Below are positions 1 to 8,967 of a stretch of 64,000 nucleotides of DNA, one piece after another. Each line of letters opens with the position of its first letter. Position 1 is the first letter of the stretch. Under the pieces are notes generated by a model, which had not been told where the DNA came from, searched no databases, and worked only from the letters and a program-made list of their open reading frames with translations. The position numbers and the translations under genes were made by a program. Source of the stretch: Geminicoccus roseus DSM 18922 (GTDB lineage: Bacteria > Pseudomonadota > Alphaproteobacteria > Geminicoccales > Geminicoccaceae); assembly GCF_000427665.1 (NCBI RefSeq), contig NZ_KE386572.1, positions 1,574,196-1,638,195 of the forward strand, written 5' to 3'.

Positions 1-174
1 CGCCGGCTTGAGCACGGCGTGTTCACCAGCACGCAGGAGTTGGAGGAGGCCATCCGAGCCTACATCGCTGCCAACAACGCCGATCCCAAACCATTCGTCT
101 GGACCAAGAGCGCGGATACCATTCTCGCCAGCATCGCTCGCTTCTGCCAACGGACCTCTAACTCACACCACTAG
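1..174 (+). CDS. IS630-family transposase, C-terminal end (cut by window edge)
   Basis: The first 57 codons of the window read as the end of a protein, closing at a TAG. The residues include a run PKPFVWTKSADTIL and then IARFCQRT, which is the usual C-terminal tail of IS630-type DDE transposases, after the catalytic core. The catalytic residues and the left end of the element lie outside the window, so intactness cannot be judged. The downstream inverted repeat could not be fixed with only one end visible. It sits 30 bp from a decayed tandem duplication, which fits a recombinogenic spot. Confidence 0.72.
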   Translation, partial: RRLEHGVFTSTQELEEAIRAYIAANNADPKPFVWTKSADTILASIARFCQRTSNSHH

Positions 175-205
175 GCCAGGACCGGGCAAAGGAGTCGTAA
201 CGAAC

Positions 206-533
206 GCCGTTGGCTGCGCAGGCACCGGCCGGTCCAGCGGCCTTGGCCGCCGCGACCAAGGTGCGGTGGTCCACAGGGTCCACAGGTCGTCAGGCCGGAT
301 CAGGCGAGCCCGACGCAGGCCGGGAACAGGCGAATAGCCGCAAGATACGCCGTCGGCTCGGCAGGCACCGGCCGGTCCGGCGGCCTTGGCCGCCGCGACC
401 AAGGTGCGGTGGTCCACAGGTCGTCAGGCTGGATCAGGCGAGCCCGACCCAGGCCGGGAACAGGCGAATAGCCGCAAGATACGCCGTCGGCTCGGCAGGC
501 ACCGGCCGATCAGGCGGCCTTGGCCGCCGCGGT
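206..533. repeat. Decayed tandem duplication of the 3' end of the radical SAM gene
   Basis: Three tandem copies start with GCCGT at 206, 349 and 483. Unit lengths are 143 and 134 bp; the 9-bp difference is an internal doubling of GGTCCACAG near 270-285. The third copy is partial and runs into the real 3' end of the radical SAM gene (stop at 510-512). Copies 1 and 2 still encode, on the minus strand, the tail peptide LVAAAKAAG that matches the gene's own C-terminus LTAAAKAA. No independent gene is visible between 175 and 509, so this stretch is best read as duplicated and drifting 3' sequence. Confidence 0.8.
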
Positions 534-1958
534 CAGGGCACGTTGGCGCAAAGGCGTCAGGTCGGACCAGTCGACCCCGGCCCAGGCCAGGGCCGGGTCG
601 CGCAGCACCGCCAGGAATGCCTGGTGCTCGGCATGGTCGGGCGCCGCGATCAGGTGTTCGCGGAACGCCTGCGGGGTGAACGTTCCCCAGTTGCGGATCA
701 TGTGGAAATGGATGCCGTCGGCGCCGAGCGCGCGGGCCAGGTCGGCGGCCGCCGGCATTTCCCGGTAGTTCCGCGCCTGGACCACGAAGTCCAGCCGCCA
801 GTCCTTCACCCCGCCCCGCCGCTTCAGGACCGCCATGAAGTCCAGGTTCTCGCGCAGCCGCTGCCAGTCGCCATGCTTGCGGATCACCGCATAGGTATCC
901 GCCTCGGCCGCGTCGATCGATACCCACAAGGCCTCGACCCGCCCCTCCAGGTCCAGCTCCTGCCAGGCCCGCTCGTCGCACAGCAGGCCGTTGGTCTGCA
1001 GCTGCAGGCGCAGCCGCGGGTAGCGCGCCCGGTCCAGCCGCTTCAGGAGCCGGCGGAAATGTGCGCTGGCGAACGGATCGCCCGACCCGGTCGCCTTGAC
1101 CAGCTTCGCGTCCTCCAGCAGCGGCAGCACCACCCGGTCGGCCACCGCGTCCAGCCGCTCGCGCTCCTCCTGGTCGGCCACGATCCGCTCCCGCCGGCAG
1201 GACGGGCAGGCCAGGTTGCAGGACCGGTCGTAGTTCAGGAGCACCCGCCTGGGGCCCGCCGCGACCTCGGTCCGCTCGTCCCGGATGATCCCGGCCAGCT
1301 CCGGGTCGGTAACCTCCTCGCGCCGGGGCAGCTTTTCGGCAGCGATGTGCGGGCAGTGCAGCCGCGAGCACCAGGTGAAGCTGCCGTCCAGCACCGAGCG
1401 GCGGATCGCCCTGGCCGCCTCCGAATTCCAGAACGCCGCCCCCTCGGCCCCGTCCGCCCTGCCGATCGGCACCGCCAGCCAGGACGGGCAGCAGGCATGG
1501 CCGCTCAGGTCCGGCCGCAGCTCCAGCTCGCGCCAGGGCTTGGCGCAGAACCGCCCGCGCGGATCAACCGGCCCCGGCCCCTCGCCGGCGGCTTCCCGCG
1601 CCTTCAGATAGACATCCTGCGCGGCCAGGTCGCGCTGCTCGCGCGCCAGCGCCGCCAGACCGTGCCGCATCGCCAGCTTGGCATCTCCCGCCGCCAGGGC
1701 GCGCCGCGCCAGGATCACCAGCAGCACCCGCGGCAGCGGCCTGCCCGGCACCGGATCCGCCGCCAGCCGCTCCAGCTCGGCCCATTCCGCCGGCCCGATC
1801 TCCAGCGCCAGCTCGTCCTCGACCGCGGCGACCTGCGCCTGCGGATCGGGAGGCAGCACGCCGCCGCCCGCCGGGGCCACGAACATCGCCTGGTCGATCG
1901 CGACGGTGCGCTTGCGCAGGCGGATCAGGAGGTCGCTCAGTTCCATGGGCTCCATCAT
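510..1958 (-). CDS. Radical SAM protein with an N-terminal SPASM-like cysteine region
   Basis: About 482 residues. The radical SAM motif CNLACPSC (Cys247, 251, 254) would bind the 4Fe-4S cluster that cleaves S-adenosylmethionine. Ahead of it, around residues 137-205, lies a region FCAKPW ... HACCPSW ... TWCSRLHCP with the cysteine spacing of a SPASM auxiliary-cluster domain, which in most relatives is C-terminal to the barrel. The protein therefore looks like an enzyme with more than one Fe-S cluster, perhaps acting on a peptide or a carbohydrate; the substrate is unknown. Start is uncertain between ATGs at 1958, 1955 and 1946. No maturation partner or precursor peptide is seen beside it. Its last codons are duplicated downstream. 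Confidence 0.85.
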   Translation of the reverse strand: MMEPMELSDLLIRLRKRTVAIDQAMFVAPAGGGVLPPDPQAQVAAVEDELALEIGPAEWAELERLAADPVPGRPLPRVLLVILARRALAAGDAKLAMRHGLAALAREQRDLAAQDVYLKAREAAGEGPGPVDPRGRFCAKPWRELELRPDLSGHACCPSWLAVPIGRADGAEGAAFWNSEAARAIRRSVLDGSFTWCSRLHCPHIAAEKLPRREEVTDPELAGIIRDERTEVAAGPRRVLLNYDRSCNLACPSCRRERIVADQEERERLDAVADRVVLPLLEDAKLVKATGSGDPFASAHFRRLLKRLDRARYPRLRLQLQTNGLLCDERAWQELDLEGRVEALWVSIDAAEADTYAVIRKHGDWQRLRENLDFMAVLKRRGGVKDWRLDFVVQARNYREMPAAADLARALGADGIHFHMIRNWGTFTPQAFREHLIAAPDHAEHQAFLAVLRDPALAWAGVDWSDLTPLRQRALTAAAKAA

Positions 1959-2130
1959 GGCACGCGGCCGGTCCGCGCGGGAGGGGCCAGGCCGCCGCGA
2001 CGGCCGGCCAACAGGCCGACGGGCCGCCCGCCCGATCCCGCCGCCCGCCCGATCCTTCGCCCCGGCTGGCCGGCCGGCCCAGCCTCGGGCGCGCCCGGCC
2101 CAAGGATCTGGCAGGACCGCCTGTCCGGCA

Positions 2131-4788
2131 TCAGCCGCACCAGGCCAGCCCATGCTGCGCGTCCGCCGCCACCAGACCGGTTCCGGCTGCCGCCTGCCGG
2201 TCGGCACGGTCCGCTGTACAGCCGGTTTCCGCCTCGCCCGGGCCGGCGCACTGGGTGATCGAATCGATGGCCACGGCCGGCATCGGCTGGCCCAGCAGGA
2301 AGCCCTGCACCTCGTCGCAGCCGATCCCGCGCAGCAGGTCGAGCTGGTAGCGGTCCTCCACCCCCTCGGCGGTGGTCGCCATCCCCAGGCCCTGGCCCAG
2401 GGTGACCACCGCCCGCACGATCGCCAGCGCATCGGCGGACACCCCCAGCCGCGCCACGAACGAGCGGTCGATCTTGATGCGGTCGAACGGCAGGTTCTGC
2501 AGGCCGGCCAGCGAGCTGTAGCCGGTGCCGAAATCGTCCATCGCCAGCCGGACCCCCAGCTTCTTCAGCGCGGCGAGGGTGGTTTTGACCATGGCCAGGT
2601 CGTTGACCAGCAGGCTCTCGGTGACCTCCAGCTCCAGCCGGTCGGGCGCCACGCCGGAGCGGGTCAGCGCCCGCTCGACCGCCTCGACCAGATGGGGGCT
2701 GCGGAACTGGGCCGGCGACAGGTTGACCGCCAGCCCCAGGTCCGGCCAGCGCGCCACCTGGGCGCAGGCCTGCTCCAGGATCCATTCGCCCATCGGCACG
2801 ATGATCCCGGTCTGCTCGGCCAGGTCGATGAAGTCGCCGGGCATGACCAGCCCGCGCTGCGGGTGGTGCCAGCGCAGCAGCGCCTCCACACCCACCAGCG
2901 CCTCGCCATCGGTGCGGTATTTCGGCTGGAAGTACAATTCGAACTCACCGGCCGCCAGGGCGCGGCGGAGATCCTGCTCGATCCCGTGGCGCCGCTGCAG
3001 CTCGACGTTCATCTCCGGCGCATAGAAGCGGTAGGCGCCGCGCCCCTCGTTCTTGGCGCGGTAGAGGGCCAGGTCGGCGCAGCGCATGGCATGCTCGGCG
3101 TTCTGGGCGTCGAGGGGCACGAACGCTACGCCCATGCTGGCGCCGACATGGGCGGTATGGCCTTCCAGGTCGAAGGGCACCGCCACCGCCGCCAGCACCC
3201 GCCGGCAGAATGCCTCGGCCTCGGCCAGGCCGCCGCAGTCCGGCAGCACGAACGCGAACTCGTCGCCGCCCAGCCGCGCCATGGTGTCGGCCTCGCGCAT
3301 GATCTGGCGCAGCCGGCCGGTCACCTCGCGCAGCAGCGCGTCCCCGGCGGGATGGCCCAGCGTGTCGTTGACGTCCTTGAACCGGTCCAGGTCGAGATAG
3401 ACCGTCGCGCTGGCGCGGCCGTCGCGCCTGGCCAGCGCCACCGCCTCCTCCAGCCGCTCGGTGAACCGGAGCCGGTTGGGCAGCCCGGTCAGCGGGTCGT
3501 GGAGCGACAGGAACTCGATCCGTGCGGCGGCCTCGACCTCCTGGGTGATGTCCGAGCCGGTGCCGCGATAGCCCAGGAACTCGCCCGTCGCACCGAACAC
3601 CGGCTTGCCGCTCACCTTGAGGTGCCGGATGCGGCCGTCCGCCTCGTGCATGCGGTAGGAGAACTCCCGGAACGGCAGGCGCGCCGCGAGATCGGCCAGA
3701 TGCCGGCGCCACTTGTCCGGATCGTCGTAGGGCTTGCCCAGCTCGGCCCGGGTTTTGCCCAGCATGCTCTCCGGGGCCTGGCTGCCGACATGGGCGATCC
3801 GCTTGGAGACATAGTTGAAGCGCAGCTGCGCATCGGTCTCCCAGAACCAGTCGGAAGCCACCTCGGCCAGGTCGCGGAACCGCTCCTCGCTGGCGGCCAT
3901 CGCCCGGGTCGCCCGGCGCAGCGAGCGGCCGACCAGGGCCGCCAGCACCAGGAAGCCGCCGCCCAGGCCGAGCAGGGCCGGCATGGCGGTCCGAAGCAGC
4001 GCGCTGCCCGGGTGATCGGGCTGCCAGGCGAGATGGCCGAGCGTGGTGCCGTCGGCGGCGACCAGCGGCAGGGACACGTCGCTCCCCGAGCCGGTCTCCC
4101 GCTGGAAGCGGAGGTCGTGGAGCAGGTAGTTGCCGGCGATGGTCCGCACCGCCGCGTCGTCGACCAGGTCGACGAAGATCAGCACCGGCGCTGCGTCGAA
4201 CGGCGTGCCGGTCTCCTCGGTCCACACCACCGCCGCCGCCGCCAGGGCCGGCCGGCCGGCGACCTCGACCAGGCCGGTCGCCGCCTGCGGCGCCTCTCCG
4301 GCCCGCGCCCGCTCGATCAGTCCCTGCAGGCCGTGCTGCAGCACGGCGAACGCGTCGAGCGCGCCAAGCGCGCCATGATCCAGCGTGTAGGTCGTCTGCC
4401 CGGCGGCATCGACCACGAACGCATACTCGTAGCCCAGGCTGTCCTGGATGCCCGGCCCGATATTGCCGGCGTCGAAGGCCCAGTCCAGGTCCACCACCGG
4501 ATGCAGCCGCTGATGGGCCTCGGTCCAGATGGAATAGTCCAGCAGCACCCGGCCGAGCTGCTCCTGGCGGACGCGCAGCGCGGTCTCGCCCAGCTTCGCC
4601 GAGGCGGCGGCCGCGGCATCGTCCTGCTCGACCGTGCCGATCGCGATGATCGCGCCGAGTGCCACCGCCGCCAGGGCGGCCAGCAGGCCGAAGCCGGCCA
4701 GGACCCGCAGGCCGAGCGCGCCGGAGGAGTGGCCGGCCCAGGCGGAGGTACCGGGGACGCGGTCGGTCCATGACTTGGCGATCGTCAT
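2131..4788 (-). CDS. Membrane-anchored PAS-GGDEF-EAL cyclic-di-GMP protein
   Basis: About 885 residues from the ATG at 4788. A first membrane helix (about residues 25-50), a periplasmic CHASE4-like sensor region and a second helix (about 260-285) precede a PAS domain (from about 300, RFRDLAEVASDWFWETD). The GGDEF motif is intact at 507-511 (diguanylate cyclase) and EAL at 635-637 in EALLRW, followed by the DDFGTG loop, so both synthesis and hydrolysis of cyclic-di-GMP are possible in principle. The last 30 or so residues after the EAL domain are low-complexity. It is a single gene, opposite to the sugar ABC operon, with 240 bp between them. A TTG at 4848 is an alternative, less likely start. 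Confidence 0.92.
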   Translation of the reverse strand: MTIAKSWTDRVPGTSAWAGHSSGALGLRVLAGFGLLAALAAVALGAIIAIGTVEQDDAAAAASAKLGETALRVRQEQLGRVLLDYSIWTEAHQRLHPVVDLDWAFDAGNIGPGIQDSLGYEYAFVVDAAGQTTYTLDHGALGALDAFAVLQHGLQGLIERARAGEAPQAATGLVEVAGRPALAAAAVVWTEETGTPFDAAPVLIFVDLVDDAAVRTIAGNYLLHDLRFQRETGSGSDVSLPLVAADGTTLGHLAWQPDHPGSALLRTAMPALLGLGGGFLVLAALVGRSLRRATRAMAASEERFRDLAEVASDWFWETDAQLRFNYVSKRIAHVGSQAPESMLGKTRAELGKPYDDPDKWRRHLADLAARLPFREFSYRMHEADGRIRHLKVSGKPVFGATGEFLGYRGTGSDITQEVEAAARIEFLSLHDPLTGLPNRLRFTERLEEAVALARRDGRASATVYLDLDRFKDVNDTLGHPAGDALLREVTGRLRQIMREADTMARLGGDEFAFVLPDCGGLAEAEAFCRRVLAAVAVPFDLEGHTAHVGASMGVAFVPLDAQNAEHAMRCADLALYRAKNEGRGAYRFYAPEMNVELQRRHGIEQDLRRALAAGEFELYFQPKYRTDGEALVGVEALLRWHHPQRGLVMPGDFIDLAEQTGIIVPMGEWILEQACAQVARWPDLGLAVNLSPAQFRSPHLVEAVERALTRSGVAPDRLELEVTESLLVNDLAMVKTTLAALKKLGVRLAMDDFGTGYSSLAGLQNLPFDRIKIDRSFVARLGVSADALAIVRAVVTLGQGLGMATTAEGVEDRYQLDLLRGIGCDEVQGFLLGQPMPAVAIDSITQCAGPGEAETGCTADRADRQAAAGTGLVAADAQHGLAWCG

Positions 4789-5028
4789 CACGGGTGTGGT
4801 CCGGGCTGCGGGCTTGGATCCCCCTTGTAGCGCAGCCGGATGAGTCAATCGTTAACGCCACCCGATCGATTTCCAGCGGGCCAGGCCGGCCAGCCAGGGG
4901 TTCAACAGCCCCCTTACCTCCGATTTTTGTTTCTGCCATAGACGCTGGACGCACCCGGCAGGGGGCCCATTAATAATACTAGTGCAGGCCCGGACAATGG
5001 TCCGGCCGCCGGATCAGGGAGAACCGAG

Positions 5029-5985
5029 GTGAGACGACGTGGCATCGTCGCGCTTTGCGCGGCCGCTCTGATGCTGACGGTCGGCGCCGGCATGGCGTCG
5101 GCCCAGGAAAAGAAGACCCTGGCGCTGATCACCAACGCCGCCGCCGACTTCTGGACCATCGCCCGGCGCGGCACCGAGAAGGCCCAGGAGGAGCTGCCGG
5201 ACTACCAAGTCGAGTTCTACGTGGTCGCCGAATCGACCGCCGCCGAGCAGCGCCGGATCCTGGACGACCTGCTGACCAAGGGGGTGGCCGGCGTCTCGAT
5301 CAGCTCGATCGACCCCGCCAACTCCACCGAGATCCTGAACAAGGTCGCCGACCAGGCGGTGCTGTTCACCACCGACAGCGACGCGCCGGAATCCGAGCGG
5401 CTCGCCTATATCGGCACCGACAACGAGCAGGCCGGCGAAGAGGCGGGCGAGCTGATCAAGAAGGCGCTTCCCGACGGCGGCCAGATCATGATGTTCGTCG
5501 GGACCATGGGGGCGGCCAACGCCCAGGAGCGCGTCCAGGGCATCAGGAACGTGCTGGACGGCTCCAACATCGAGATCATCGACATCCGCACCGACGAGGT
5601 CGACTTCGCCCGCGCCAAGCGCAACGTCGAGGACACCCTCACCCGGTATCCGGACGTCGACGGCCTGGTCGGGCTCTATTCCTACAACACCCCGCAGATT
5701 GTGGAAGCGGTCCGCGCCGCGGGCAAGACCGGCCAGGTCAAGGTCATCGGCTTCGACGAGGACCCGCTCACCCTGCGCGGCATCGCCGACGGCATCGTCG
5801 AGGCGACCGTGGTCCAGCAGCCCTACGAGTTCGGCTACCAGTCGATCAAGGGCCTGGCCAGGGTCATCGAGGGCGACCGGTCCTGGATCCCCGAGGACGG
5901 CCTGGTGATCGTGCCGACCAAGGTCATCGACAGCTCCAACGTCGAGCAGTTCCAGGCCGAGATGCGCGAACTCGTCGCCCAGTGA
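5029..5985 (+). CDS. Periplasmic sugar-binding protein of a ribose/xylose-type ABC importer
   Basis: 318 residues starting at a GTG preceded by an AGGGAGAACCGAG ribosome-binding region. An N-terminal signal peptide (residues 1-25, ending GMASAQ) is followed by a type-I periplasmic binding fold of the RbsB family: ALITNAAADFWTIARRG at the start, repeated hinge regions, and VIGFDEDPLTLRGI near the end. It is the first gene of a three-gene importer with the double ATPase and permease downstream. The ligand cannot be read from sequence; pentoses, hexoses or polyols are all possible. A conspicuously AT-rich patch at about 4970-4985 upstream may carry the promoter, but this is only a guess. Confidence 0.93.
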   Translation: MRRRGIVALCAAALMLTVGAGMASAQEKKTLALITNAAADFWTIARRGTEKAQEELPDYQVEFYVVAESTAAEQRRILDDLLTKGVAGVSISSIDPANSTEILNKVADQAVLFTTDSDAPESERLAYIGTDNEQAGEEAGELIKKALPDGGQIMMFVGTMGAANAQERVQGIRNVLDGSNIEIIDIRTDEVDFARAKRNVEDTLTRYPDVDGLVGLYSYNTPQIVEAVRAAGKTGQVKVIGFDEDPLTLRGIADGIVEATVVQQPYEFGYQSIKGLARVIEGDRSWIPEDGLVIVPTKVIDSSNVEQFQAEMRELVAQ

Positions 5986-6065
5986 CTTCCGGACGGGGGA
6001 GCGCCGCCTCCCCCGCCGGCCCCACGCGCCTTCCCGCCATGACCCCAGCCTCGATCGGACCGGCG

Positions 6066-7574
6066 ATGTCCAAGCCCTTCCTGCAACTCCTGGACATCAC
6101 CAAGACCTATCCGGGGGTCACCGCGCTTTCCAACGTCAGCCTGTCGGTGGCGCCCGGCGAGGTGGTCGGGCTGATCGGCGAGAACGGCGCCGGCAAGTCG
6201 ACGCTGATGAAGATCCTGGGCGGCGTGGTCAGCCCCAGCCGCGGCCGGATCATGGTCGACGGCACCGAGCATGCCGCGCTCACCGTCAACGAATCGCTGA
6301 ACGCCGGGATCGCCTTCGTCCACCAGGAACTCAACCTGTTCGAGAACCTGGACGTCGCCGCCAACATCTTCATCGGGCGCGAGCCCCTGTCCGGCGGCTT
6401 TCTGAAGCTGGTCGACAAGGACGAGACCCGCCGGCGGGTGGCGCCGCTGCTGGAGCGGCTGGACGTCGATTTCGCGCCGGATACCCCGGTGGCCGAGCTG
6501 TCGATTGCCGAGCGGCAGATGGTCGAGATCGCCAAGGCGCTCTCGCTCAACGCCCGGCTGATCATCATGGACGAGCCGACCTCCAGCCTGACCCTGTCGG
6601 AAACCGAGCGCCTGCTCTCGGTGATCGCCGAGCTCAAGGCCCAGGGCGTGGCGATCATCTATATCAGCCACCGGCTGAACGAGGTGAAGACCTGCGCCGA
6701 CCGGGTGGTCTGCCTGCGCGACGGCCACCTGGTGGGCGAGCTGCCGGTGGACGAGATCGACCATCCGACCATGATCCGGCTGATGATCGGCCGCGACCTG
6801 AAGTCGGTCTATATCCCGCCGAAGAACGAGCCGGCCGAGGGTGGCCTGGTCCTGGACCGGATCCGCACCAGCGCCTTTCCCGACCATGCCACCTCGTTCA
6901 CCCTGCGCCGCGGCGAGATCCTGGGCCTGGCGGGCCTGATCGGCTCCGGCCGCACCTCGCTCGCCCGCACCATCTTCGGCGTCGACCAGCCGGTCGGCGG
7001 CAGCATGACCCTGGACGGCCAGCCCCTGGTGGTGGCGAGCCCGCAGGACGCGATCGCCCGCGGCATCTACCTGGCGCCGGAGGACCGCAAGCGCTCCGGC
7101 CTGATCCTGGAATTCCCGATCCGCGAGAACATCTCGCTGGCCGACCTTTGGACCTACGCCCCGTCCTGGCTGGTCCGCCGCGGCCAGGAAAAGGAGATGG
7201 CCGACCAGCAGCGGGTCCGCCTCGGCATCAAGACGCCCTCGGTGGAGACCCCGGCCTTGTCGCTGTCCGGCGGCAACCAGCAGAAGGTGGTGCTCGCCAA
7301 GTGGCTGTCGATGCGGCCGCAGGTGATCATCTTCGACGAGCCGACCCGCGGCATCGACGTCGGCGCCAAGGCCGAGATCTACCAGCTGATGCGCGAGCTC
7401 GCCGAATCCGGCGTGGCGATCCTGATGATCTCCTCGGACATGGAGGAGGTGATCGGCGTGAGCGACCAGGTCGCCGTCATGCACGAGGGCGAGATCGCCG
7501 GCTTTCTCGGCCGCGACCAGCTTTCCGAACACGCTGTCCTAGAACTCGCCGTCGGCCATCGCCAGGCCGCCTGA
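6066..7574 (+). CDS. Sugar ABC importer, double ATP-binding protein (RbsA/XylG type)
   Basis: 502 residues with two fused nucleotide-binding domains. The first has Walker A GENGAGKST, signature LSIAERQ and Walker B LIIMDEPTSSL. The second has the degenerate P-loop GLIGSGRTS usual for the second half of this family, signature LSGGNQQK and Walker B IIFDEPTRGIDVGAK. It energises uptake of the ligand caught by the upstream binding protein. An ATG at 6039 is in frame and could add nine residues; 6066 is chosen because MSKPFLQLL matches the normal family start. It is separated from the binding protein by 80 bp and from the permease by 13 bp, so the three genes are probably one operon. Confidence 0.95.
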   Translation: MSKPFLQLLDITKTYPGVTALSNVSLSVAPGEVVGLIGENGAGKSTLMKILGGVVSPSRGRIMVDGTEHAALTVNESLNAGIAFVHQELNLFENLDVAANIFIGREPLSGGFLKLVDKDETRRRVAPLLERLDVDFAPDTPVAELSIAERQMVEIAKALSLNARLIIMDEPTSSLTLSETERLLSVIAELKAQGVAIIYISHRLNEVKTCADRVVCLRDGHLVGELPVDEIDHPTMIRLMIGRDLKSVYIPPKNEPAEGGLVLDRIRTSAFPDHATSFTLRRGEILGLAGLIGSGRTSLARTIFGVDQPVGGSMTLDGQPLVVASPQDAIARGIYLAPEDRKRSGLILEFPIRENISLADLWTYAPSWLVRRGQEKEMADQQRVRLGIKTPSVETPALSLSGGNQQKVVLAKWLSMRPQVIIFDEPTRGIDVGAKAEIYQLMRELAESGVAILMISSDMEEVIGVSDQVAVMHEGEIAGFLGRDQLSEHAVLELAVGHRQAA

Positions 7575-7587
7575 CCAGGAATCGACG

Positions 7588-8571
7588 ATGCATAAGAAAG
7601 ATCTGGGCCTCCTCGCCCTGGTCCTCGTGATCGGCGCCATCACCACGGCGCTGAACCCGGTGTTCCTTTCCCCGGTCAACCTGGTCAACATGGCCAACCT
7701 GATCGGCCTGTTCGGGATCTTCTCGATCGGCCAGGGCCTGGTCATCATCACCGGGGGCATCGAGCTCTCGGTGGGCTCGATGTTCGCCCTGATCGGGGTG
7801 ATCTTCGTCGACCTGCTGGTCAATTACGAGCTGCCCTGGCCGATCGTGATCGTGGTCGCGGTGGGGCTCGGCCTGATCTTCGGCGCGGTGCACGCCTTCC
7901 TGGTCACCCGGCTGAACCTGCAGCCCTTCGTGGTCACCCTGTGCGGCCTGCTGATCTACCGGGGCATCGCGCGCTGGTACATGGCGGACGCCACCATCGG
8001 CTTCGGCTACGGCGACTTCGACACCCTGTTCTGGCTGGCGTCCGGCCGCTCGTTCGGCATCCCGCACACCTTCATCGCCTTCGTGATCGTGGCGATCGTG
8101 ATGTACGTGGTGCTGCACAAGTCGGTCTATGGCCGCCACCTCCTGGCCGCCGGCAAGAACGAGGAAGCCGCCCGCTTCTCCGGCATCAACACCCGCATGG
8201 TGATCGCCAGCGCCTACATGATCAACGGCACGCTGGCCGGCCTGAGCGCCTTGTTCCTGGCCTTCTACACCAGCTCGGTCTCGCCCTCGGCGCACGGCAC
8301 CTTCTACGAGCTGTACGCCATCGCCGCCGCGGTGCTGGGCGGCTGCTCGCTCCGGGGCGGCGAGGGCTCGATCATCGGCATCGTGCTGGGCACCATCCTT
8401 TTGCAGATCCTGCAGAACCTGGTGAACCTGCTGGGCATCCCGACCTCCCTGAACTTCGCGGTGATGGGGGCGGTGATCCTGGCGGGCGTGCTGGCCGACC
8501 AGGCGCTGACCCGCCGCCGGGCGATCAAGGTGGCGGAGCAGCAGCGGGCGAAAGTTGCCGCTGCCGCCTGA
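7588..8571 (+). CDS. Sugar ABC importer permease (RbsC type)
   Basis: 327 residues, strongly hydrophobic with about eight to ten membrane helices. The stretch QGLVIITGGIELSVGSM is the hallmark of RbsC/XylH/AraH permeases, and FAVMGAVILAGVLADQ near the C-terminus is also typical. It would form the membrane channel of the importer encoded by this operon. It follows the ATPase by 13 bp with a purine-rich sequence just before the ATG. Nothing downstream in the same direction is an obvious catabolic enzyme, so the substrate is not hinted at by context. Confidence 0.95.
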   Translation: MHKKDLGLLALVLVIGAITTALNPVFLSPVNLVNMANLIGLFGIFSIGQGLVIITGGIELSVGSMFALIGVIFVDLLVNYELPWPIVIVVAVGLGLIFGAVHAFLVTRLNLQPFVVTLCGLLIYRGIARWYMADATIGFGYGDFDTLFWLASGRSFGIPHTFIAFVIVAIVMYVVLHKSVYGRHLLAAGKNEEAARFSGINTRMVIASAYMINGTLAGLSALFLAFYTSSVSPSAHGTFYELYAIAAAVLGGCSLRGGEGSIIGIVLGTILLQILQNLVNLLGIPTSLNFAVMGAVILAGVLADQALTRRRAIKVAEQQRAKVAAAA

Positions 8572-8696
8572 GGTCCCGGCGGGAAACCGCCGGCTTCCTC
8601 CGCGCCTGCCCAGACGCCCCATCGGCCATCGCGGCACTTGAGAGGACTTGAGCGGTTATCCCCGCTCCTGAACCGACATCCCCCAAAGGTGCAGCC

Positions 8697-8951
8697 ATGG
8701 CCGATCCGGCGAGCTTCAGCGACCAGGCCCTCTCCGTCTTCGCCTTCGCCGTCTACCACCAGCTGGAAAGCGGCGAGCCGGTCTCGGCCGTGGCCAGGCG
8801 CGACCAGGCCGGCCACCAGGCCAGCCAGGAAGGCGTGGCCGAGCTGCAGGAGCGCGGCATGGCGACCGTCGAGGGCGATCGCATCCTGTTCACGCAAGCC
8901 GGCCAGGAGGTCGTCCAGCGCCTGGCCCAGGCCCTGCGCGCCGCCGCCTGA
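8697..8951 (+). CDS. Small protein of unknown function, possibly winged-helix-like
   Basis: 84 residues, with an AAAGGTG ribosome-binding sequence eight bases before the ATG. The sequence is mainly helical with a short turn (RGMATVEGDRILFTQAG) that resembles the helix-turn-wing part of small winged-helix proteins: helix, helix, then a beta hairpin. This is an impression from the pattern rather than a family match. No membrane or signal segment is visible. It follows the sugar permease by 125 bp and is convergent with the amidoligase gene; no functional link is evident. Confidence 0.65.
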   Translation: MADPASFSDQALSVFAFAVYHQLESGEPVSAVARRDQAGHQASQEGVAELQERGMATVEGDRILFTQAGQEVVQRLAQALRAAA

Positions 8952-8967
8952 CCGCCCGGCCAGTTCT

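Noticed and set aside
210-2258. Very long open frame on the plus strand across the radical SAM gene
   Set aside because: It runs antisense to a gene with clear radical SAM motifs and has the Arg/Pro/Gly-rich composition of a GC-rich shadow frame.
1678-4773. 1031-codon plus-strand open frame opposite the GGDEF/EAL gene
   Set aside because: The opposite strand has intact GGDEF and EAL motifs; this frame has no recognisable domain and reflects high third-position GC.
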